Below the pieces are notes generated by a model. The model saw only the letters and a list, made by a program, of their open reading frames with translations, did not search any database and was not told the DNA's origin. This document shows, piece after piece, positions 6,881 through 7,805 of a stretch of 7,805 nucleotides of DNA. Every line of letters begins with the position of its first letter. The first letter of the stretch is position 1. The translations under genes were made by a program, and so were the position numbers. This stretch comes from Bacillota bacterium. Its GTDB lineage: Bacteria > Bacillota > Clostridia > Peptostreptococcales > Anaerovoracaceae. The stretch spans positions 1 through 7,805 of the forward strand of contig JABUTE010000199.1 in the NCBI GenBank assembly GCA_021443825.1. The letters run 5' to 3'.

Positions 6881-6914
6881 ATAAAAAAGCACCCCTCCGG
6901 GGAGGGAGGGATGC
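6881..6914 (-). terminator. Intrinsic terminator of the nitroreductase gene
   Basis: Read on the minus strand, GCATCCCTCC (6914-6905) pairs with GGAGGGGTGC (6898-6889) over 10 bp, with one G-U wobble and a 6-nt loop. It is followed at once by six T (6888-6883). It starts 27 nt after the nitroreductase stop and ends well before the next promoter, so it separates the two transcription units. Confidence 0.92.
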
Positions 6915-6941
6915 GTGGGGTGAGCAGGGCCGAAAACGGTG

Positions 6942-7454
6942 CTACAGATAGGTGACCGTCTCTTCCAGGGGCTTGCGGCTTGCGTGGTTGGCCAGCGGGC
7001 CGGCGCCTTCTGCGGCATAACCAAGGTCAAGAAGCATAACCAACTCTTCTGTTTCGGGAATGCCCAGGGCCTTTGCCAGAAGCGCAGGATCAAAGAAATT
7101 GAGCCAGCAGCTGTCGACGCCCTCGGCCGCGGCAGCCAGCAGCATGTGAGTGGCAACGATGGTGGCATCCTCTGCGCCGGAGCTGTGCTTACCGCCGGGA
7201 TAGGTGAAGACGTTTTCTTTGTTATAGGCGACAGCTAAAACCATGGGCGCGCCGTAGCGGCAGGGGCAGAGCTTGTCGATCTCAGCCAGCTTTTCGGGCG
7301 ACGTTACGACATAGATGTGCTGCTCCTGCAGATTCTTTGCGGTGGGAGCCAGGCGTCCGGCTTCCAGAATATTGGCCAGGGCCTTTTCGCAGACCGGCTT
7401 GTCGCTGTATTTTTTGCAGGAATAACGCTTTGCAGCAAGTTCAAGAAAGTTCAT
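6942..7454 (-). CDS. Nitroreductase family flavoprotein
   Basis: A 170-aa cytoplasmic protein of the nitroreductase (NfsB/FRase-like) fold, which binds FMN and uses NAD(P)H to reduce nitro compounds, quinones or similar acceptors. The true substrate cannot be read from sequence. Visible family signatures are the N-terminal RYSCKKYSDKPV (10-21, where a Lys replaces the usual Arg), the APTAKNLQ segment (36-43) expected near the FMN phosphate, the helix GAEDATIVATHMLL (93-106), DSCWL (114-118), and the late LGIPETEELVMLLDLGYAAE (130-149) strand with SRKPLEE (159-165). The length suits the short clostridial subfamily and the protein should work as a dimer. The start is well supported: AAGGAGGA lies about 7 nt upstream of the ATG at 7454. 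It is monocistronic, with its own promoter and a strong terminator. Five cysteines (13, 22, 63, 65, 116) are notable but form no clear cluster motif. Confidence 0.95.
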   Translation of the reverse strand: MNFLELAAKRYSCKKYSDKPVCEKALANILEAGRLAPTAKNLQEQHIYVVTSPEKLAEIDKLCPCRYGAPMVLAVAYNKENVFTYPGGKHSSGAEDATIVATHMLLAAAAEGVDSCWLNFFDPALLAKALGIPETEELVMLLDLGYAAEGAGPLANHASRKPLEETVTYL

Positions 7455-7508
7455 GGCAGATCCTCCTTAATGATCGCACGGAATGATAACGAATCGCTTC
7501 TTACTCTT

Positions 7509-7537
7509 ATTATATGCGATCTGCAGGGCAGAAAAAA
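7509..7537 (-). promoter_or_regulatory. Probable promoter of the nitroreductase gene
   Basis: The minus strand carries a perfect -10 TATAAT (7514-7509), 17 nt downstream of a T-run (7537-7532) that matches the -35 consensus poorly. The predicted start near 7502 gives a leader of about 48 nt. A weak -35 with a perfect -10 can mean that an activator helps, but no clear operator palindrome is seen. Confidence 0.55.
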
Positions 7538-7538
7538 G

Positions 7539-7664
7539 GTGTTTCGGAAAAAGACGGGGAGCCTCGGCTCGTTGTGCAAAGGGAAACCGGCCTTGCTGCC
7601 GCGCTTCTACGCCGGCAGAATCCCGCAAAACGAGGCCATCAAAAGCCGCAGCACCGCCTTCTGA
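7539..7664 (+). other. GC-rich intergenic island with codon-like periodicity
   Basis: This stretch between the divergent nitroreductase and tRNA promoters is an open frame of 41 codons ending in TGA at 7664. Counted by hand, GC is about 46%, 54% and 83% at the three codon positions, a pattern expected of coding DNA in a GC-rich genome. It lacks a good start: GTG at 7539 has no properly spaced ribosome site, and the -35 region of the nitroreductase promoter abuts it. It also holds nested inverted repeats: GCCTCG (7561-7566) with CGAGGC (7631-7636), and an inner CTGCCG/CGGCAG pair. It could be a decayed gene end, a dispersed repeat or a small RNA. I recognise no family. Confidence 0.3.
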
Positions 7665-7692
7665 AAAACTTTAAAAAAAGCGAAAATAGTTG

Positions 7693-7721
7693 TTGACAAG
7701 GAATGCCCTGCGTGGTAAATT
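7693..7721 (+). promoter_or_regulatory. Promoter of tRNA-Lys
   Basis: A perfect TTGACA -35 (7693-7698), a 17-nt spacer and TAAATT as -10 (7716-7721), preceded by TGG (7713-7715), which can serve as an extended -10. Transcription would begin near 7728, giving a leader of about 15 nt before the tRNA, as expected for a strong stable-RNA promoter. Confidence 0.8.
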
Positions 7722-7742
7722 ATTCATTGTTCTGATGAACAC

Positions 7743-7805
7743 GCATCATTAGCTCAGTTGGTAGAGCACCTGACTCTTAATCAGGGTGCCCAGGGTTCGA
7801 GTCCC
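7743..7805 (+). tRNA. tRNA-Lys (anticodon CUU), 3' end cut by the window
   Basis: A 63-nt 5' portion is visible: acceptor strand GCATCAT (7743-7749), TA at positions 8-9, a D-arm starting GCTC with the AGTTGGTA loop, anticodon stem CCTGA/TCAGG enclosing loop CTCTTAA (anticodon CTT, reading AAG lysine codons), a 5-nt variable loop, and the T-arm CAGGG-TTCGAGT-CCC. The last two T-stem bases, the 3' acceptor strand and CCA lie outside the window. Arm geometry is canonical and the gene appears intact as far as seen. It may be the first of a tRNA cluster on the plus strand. Confidence 0.96.

Noticed and set aside
7455..7502. Riboswitch or operator in the nitroreductase leader
   Set aside because: The leader is about 48 nt, too short for known riboswitches, and shows only a short GCGAT direct repeat, not a convincing operator palindrome.
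7743..7805. Attachment site for an integrated element at the tRNA-Lys
   Set aside because: tRNA genes are common integration sites, but no integrase or repeated tRNA 3' end is visible and the 3' end itself is outside the window.

Overview
The window reads as chromosomal DNA from a GC-rich member of the Firmicutes, most likely class Clostridia (Oscillospiraceae/Ruminococcaceae-like). This placement is an inference. It rests on strong AGGAGG-type ribosome sites, TTG…/TATAAT sigma-A-like promoters, GC-rich hairpins with U-tracts as terminators, and a zinc-ribbon/single-TM/NTF2-like protein of a kind common in Firmicutes. No phage, plasmid, IS or CRISPR signature is visible.

Layout from left to right. 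Positions 1-132 are a GC-rich, hairpin-prone edge with no gene I can support. Positions 133-3102 (minus) encode a 989-aa UPF0182-family membrane protein with seven N-terminal TM helices and a very large outer domain; its biochemical function is unknown. A 63-nt gap follows, holding an intrinsic-terminator-like hairpin placed almost on top of the UPF0182 ribosome site. Positions 3166-6756 (minus) encode a 1196-aa protein. Its parts are an N-terminal CxxC…CxxC zinc ribbon, about 900 residues of low-complexity Ala/Glu/Pro/Gln-rich sequence with octad helical repeats and evenly scattered Trp motifs, a poly-acidic stretch, one TM helix, and a C-terminal domain resembling the NTF2-like domain of TcaA/YvbJ-type proteins. 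It has its own promoter at about 6797-6825. Positions 6881-6914 are a terminator ending the next unit. Positions 6942-7454 (minus) encode a 170-aa nitroreductase-family flavoprotein with its own promoter. Positions 7455-7742 are intergenic and contain a short GC-rich island with codon-like periodicity. A plus-strand promoter then leads into a tRNA-Lys(CUU), cut off by the right edge at 7805.

The two large minus-strand genes probably form one transcription unit, zinc-ribbon protein first and UPF0182 second, with read-through past the intergenic hairpin setting how much UPF0182 is made. Both are envelope proteins with a big extracytoplasmic C-terminus and Pro/Gln-rich linkers, so a shared envelope role is a reasonable guess, but nothing in the sequence proves it. 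The zinc-ribbon protein is the least conventional item here and the best candidate for something undescribed. The nitroreductase and the tRNA look ordinary and are transcribed independently. The many other open frames, several of them long on the plus strand, are compositional shadows of the two big genes.
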